From: CALMSM01 sp964534095
GTDB lineage: Bacteria; Patescibacteriota; Saccharimonadia; Saccharimonadales; CALMSM01
Assembly: GCA_964534095.1 (NCBI GenBank)
Contig: CAZHPF010000058.1
Location: 1 to 6,360 of the forward strand
Direction: 5' to 3'
Length of the DNA: 6,360 nt
Below, in pieces: positions 4,590 through 6,360 of the stretch (position 1 is its first letter; every line of letters begins with the position of its first letter). The notes beneath the pieces were generated by a model, which made no database searches, was not told where the DNA came from, and saw nothing but the letters and a program-made list of their open reading frames with translations. The translations under genes and the position numbers were made by a program.

Positions 4590-5531
4590 CTAACGGTAAA
4601 ACGCTTTTTCGGATACGCGCAAATCCAGGTACTCCCCTGGCTTAATTCCTTCGGCTTGAAACTTTTTACGAACCGCCAGATAGGTTCCTACTGCCTGCCG
4701 AACATCAACTGACCCATCGGCTTGAAACTTCACATAGTAGGTGTGATCAGGGGTACGAAAGTCGATCTGACTAACTGCTTGATCTGAGAGCGTAATTGAT
4801 TTAACAGGCACATGTGCAGCGTCTAGTTCCGTAAACAGCTGAAGGATAAAGAGCACTTGCGATTGCGGCAACACTGGCTGGCCAGGATCTACTGCCAGTA
4901 CACTCTCGTCTTGAACGGTCGGAACGGAATTTGAAGTAGTAACGTGAGACGTATCGGCTAACGCCTTGCCATCAGCATCCAGATAGAATCTTCCGTTTTC
5001 GGCTTGGATCTGAAGACTGGGTGCGGCAGGCACAAGCACGATCGTAGCCCGATGCCCAACCAAAGGTAACTGTATACGCACATCGCTCAGCTCATGATAA
5101 TTATCCAGGATAGCTTGTCTTGTACGCTGGGCGTTTATTGTTACTTTGGTTCGATTAAAGGGTGATGTGCGCCACAACGCCTGTATGTCTGCTCGGTATG
5201 TACTGACGTCACGTTGCACTACGCCAGGTGCTTGTTCAATGACAACACGCGGGCTAGCCGACAACGACAATGTATACAAAAGTGCACCCCCTAGCATACA
5301 CAGCGCAATATAGGTTGGTATATGTTTTAGCTGAAAGCGGTGGCGGCGATGATCTGGAACACCAAATCGGCTTTGGTCGCGAACAGGTTGGGTACGCGAC
5401 GGGTTATTACTATCCGCTTGAGTACCACGCTGACCTTTATAGTAGGAAAATACAGGGGTTTTAGTTTGAGAATAAGTAGTTGCTCGACGGCCTGATATCA
5501 GAGTAGATGAACGTTTACGTCTTAACCTCAT
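4590..5531 (-). CDS. ftsQ: Cell division protein FtsQ (DivIB family)
   Basis: Bitopic divisome protein of 313 residues that links early and late division proteins through FtsB/FtsL in well-studied bacteria. Layout seen: a basic, Arg-rich cytoplasmic N-terminus of about 70 residues, one membrane segment at about 71-91 (IPTYIALCMLGGALLYTLSL), then an extracytoplasmic part. Residues about 95-170 fit a diverged POTRA region. A FtsQ beta domain follows with RFYLDADGKAL at 181-191, the family's 'f-y-v-D-x-x-G' strand, and it ends in GEYLDLRVSEKAFYR, the typical 'iDLRvpgrvyyk' finish. The long basic N-tail exceeds that of E. coli FtsQ but is common in Gram-positive and CPR relatives. The ATG overlaps the murG stop codon as ATGA and no good ribosome site is visible, so translational coupling to murG is likely. 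It ends with TAG and is the last gene of its unit. Sequence identity to model FtsQ is low; the call rests on architecture, C-terminal motif and the murG neighbour. Confidence 0.85.
   Translation of the reverse strand: MRLRRKRSSTLISGRRATTYSQTKTPVFSYYKGQRGTQADSNNPSRTQPVRDQSRFGVPDHRRHRFQLKHIPTYIALCMLGGALLYTLSLSASPRVVIEQAPGVVQRDVSTYRADIQALWRTSPFNRTKVTINAQRTRQAILDNYHELSDVRIQLPLVGHRATIVLVPAAPSLQIQAENGRFYLDADGKALADTSHVTTSNSVPTVQDESVLAVDPGQPVLPQSQVLFILQLFTELDAAHVPVKSITLSDQAVSQIDFRTPDHTYYVKFQADGSVDVRQAVGTYLAVRKKFQAEGIKPGEYLDLRVSEKAFYR
4651..4730 (-). repeat. 14-bp direct repeat inside ftsQ
   Basis: TCGGCTTGAAACTT occurs at 4651-4664 and 4717-4730 on the plus strand, exactly 66 bp (22 codons) apart and in the same frame. 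The copies encode KFQADG (residues 268-273) and KFQAEG (290-295). The identical bases suggest a recent local copying event or chance plus shared codon preference. Confidence 0.5.
5528..5531 (-). other. ATGA stop/start overlap of murG and ftsQ
   Basis: On the minus strand ATG (5531-5529) of ftsQ shares bases with TGA (5530-5528) of murG. This four-base overlap is the classic sign of translational coupling within one operon. Confidence 0.9.
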
Positions 5532-6360
5532 GTAGAGCTGCCATTCTGCCGGCTATCAGCTTGAGTAATAATAATCTCGCTGAGCTTACGAGCTGCACCT
5601 GTTAATGTATTAGCCTGCAATTTGCTTGCAAGCTCTTGGCGCTTTGTGCTGGATGTAAGTAATTTCCGTACAGCGGCCATTAAGCCTTGTTGTGTATCGT
5701 ACAATACGTTTTCTTGTACAATACATGCACTCCCCTGCTCTTTTAGTGCTTCAGCGTTTTTCAACTGATGCCCGCCCGCTAAGTAAGGGCTTGGCACTAC
5801 AATTGCGGGCTTACCCTGAGTCCCTAGCTCGGCAATGGTATTCCCGCTCCCCCGTGTGACGACAACGTCAGCCGCCCCCATATAAAGATACATGGGACGC
5901 AAAAACTCTAGCACCGCGAGCCGCTCATGTGTATACGATCCATACACGTCGGCTTTTCCTTTACCTACCTGATGTATGACGTGCAGGCCAGAAAATTCAC
6001 TCAGCAATTGGTCTATCCCCTTCACTACTGCCTCGTTGATTGCCACTGCACCCGAACTAGCCCCGGTGATGAGCAAAAGCTGGCCAGCAACGGGTACGCC
6101 AATGTGTTTTTTATAACTCTTCTGTAACTGTGGCGTGACAGGAACATAGGCCGCCTCCACTAACACACCAACTTGCTTCGTTTTGGAGAGTGGGTATGCA
6201 TAGTAACTCGATGGTAATGCAACGGCATGCACCGTTACCCATCGGCTTACTAACCGATTAGCCAACCCAGGGAGCACGTCTGAATCATGCGTGACCATTG
6301 GTATGCCCCGTAACGCAGCAGCCAACCCAATCGGTACACCTACGAACCCGCCCTTCAAAA
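5528..6360 (-). CDS. murG: MurG, lipid II-forming GlcNAc transferase, 5' partial
   Basis: Transfers GlcNAc from UDP-GlcNAc to lipid I on the inner face of the membrane, giving lipid II. About 277 codons are present; the family is usually about 350-370 residues, so roughly the first 80-90 are beyond the right edge. The TTG near 6358 is an internal codon in the conserved KGGFV block, not a start. Numbered from that codon: KGGFVGVP at 2-9; HDSDVLPGLANRL at 24-36, close to the HESD-type motif of Firmicutes MurG and unlike HEQN of E. coli; a C-domain glycine loop GASSGAVAIN at 99-108 (family GGSxGA); RGSGNTIAEL at 169-178 with the conserved UDP-GlcNAc-contacting Glu177 (family RAGAxTxxEL); and GHQLKNA at 196-202 with conserved HQxxNA. 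Substitutions in the glycine-rich loops show a diverged but intact enzyme. It overlaps ftsQ by 4 bp; murC, murB and ddl, often found between them in dcw clusters, are absent here. It ends with TGA. Confidence 0.93.
   Translation of the reverse strand, partial: LKGGFVGVPIGLAAALRGIPMVTHDSDVLPGLANRLVSRWVTVHAVALPSSYYAYPLSKTKQVGVLVEAAYVPVTPQLQKSYKKHIGVPVAGQLLLITGASSGAVAINEAVVKGIDQLLSEFSGLHVIHQVGKGKADVYGSYTHERLAVLEFLRPMYLYMGAADVVVTRGSGNTIAELGTQGKPAIVVPSPYLAGGHQLKNAEALKEQGSACIVQENVLYDTQQGLMAAVRKLLTSSTKRQELASKLQANTLTGAARKLSEIIITQADSRQNGSST

Noticed and set aside
1..6360. CRISPR array, insertion sequence or tRNA gene
   Set aside because: No regularly spaced repeats, no transposase-like frame and no tRNA T-arm signature were seen on either strand.

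Overview
The window most resembles a chromosome segment of a Patescibacteria/CPR bacterium, probably Candidatus Saccharibacteria. That placement is an inference from gene content and protein style: a TopA with a lysine-rich tail of GRFGP repeats instead of zinc fingers, a short sigma-region-4 protein fused to HARE-like winged helices, and a compact murG-ftsQ pair. No database search was possible. Stop codons TAA, TAG and TGA all end genes here, so nothing suggests a variant genetic code.

Left half, plus strand: (1) topA, DNA topoisomerase I, entering from the left edge. Its frame is open from the edge to position 2078 except for one TAA at 33-35, exactly where the TOPRIM DxDRE motif should have its metal-binding glutamate. 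(2) A 188-bp gap with two plausible promoters and three inverted repeats. (3) A 343-residue regulator with sigma-70 region 4 at the N-terminus and what look like four winged-helix units behind it, the last two HARE-HTH-like. (4) 36 bp later, an unrecognised 208-residue protein, probably co-transcribed.

Middle, 3986-4589: 604 bp without a credible gene, between converging transcription units. It holds a 28-bp imperfect palindrome whose centre (TGTATA) and inner arms resemble the XerC/XerD recombination site dif, a 12-bp stem with one bulged base, a nested hairpin, short direct repeats and an AT-rich stretch, but no convincing intrinsic terminator. Convergent genes around a dif-like palindrome suggest, but do not prove, the replication terminus.

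Right half, minus strand: murG (5' end beyond the right edge) overlaps ftsQ by 4 bp in an ATGA junction. MurG makes lipid II on the inner membrane face, and FtsQ is a bitopic divisome protein, so this is a fragment of a division and cell wall (dcw) cluster, with ftsQ last before the non-coding gap.

Main points for a second look: the nonsense codon at a catalytic residue of an essential gene, the dif-like site, the sigma-4/multi-winged-helix regulator with its dyad-rich promoter, and three same-strand copies of TTTTACGAAC within 725 bp around the convergence point.
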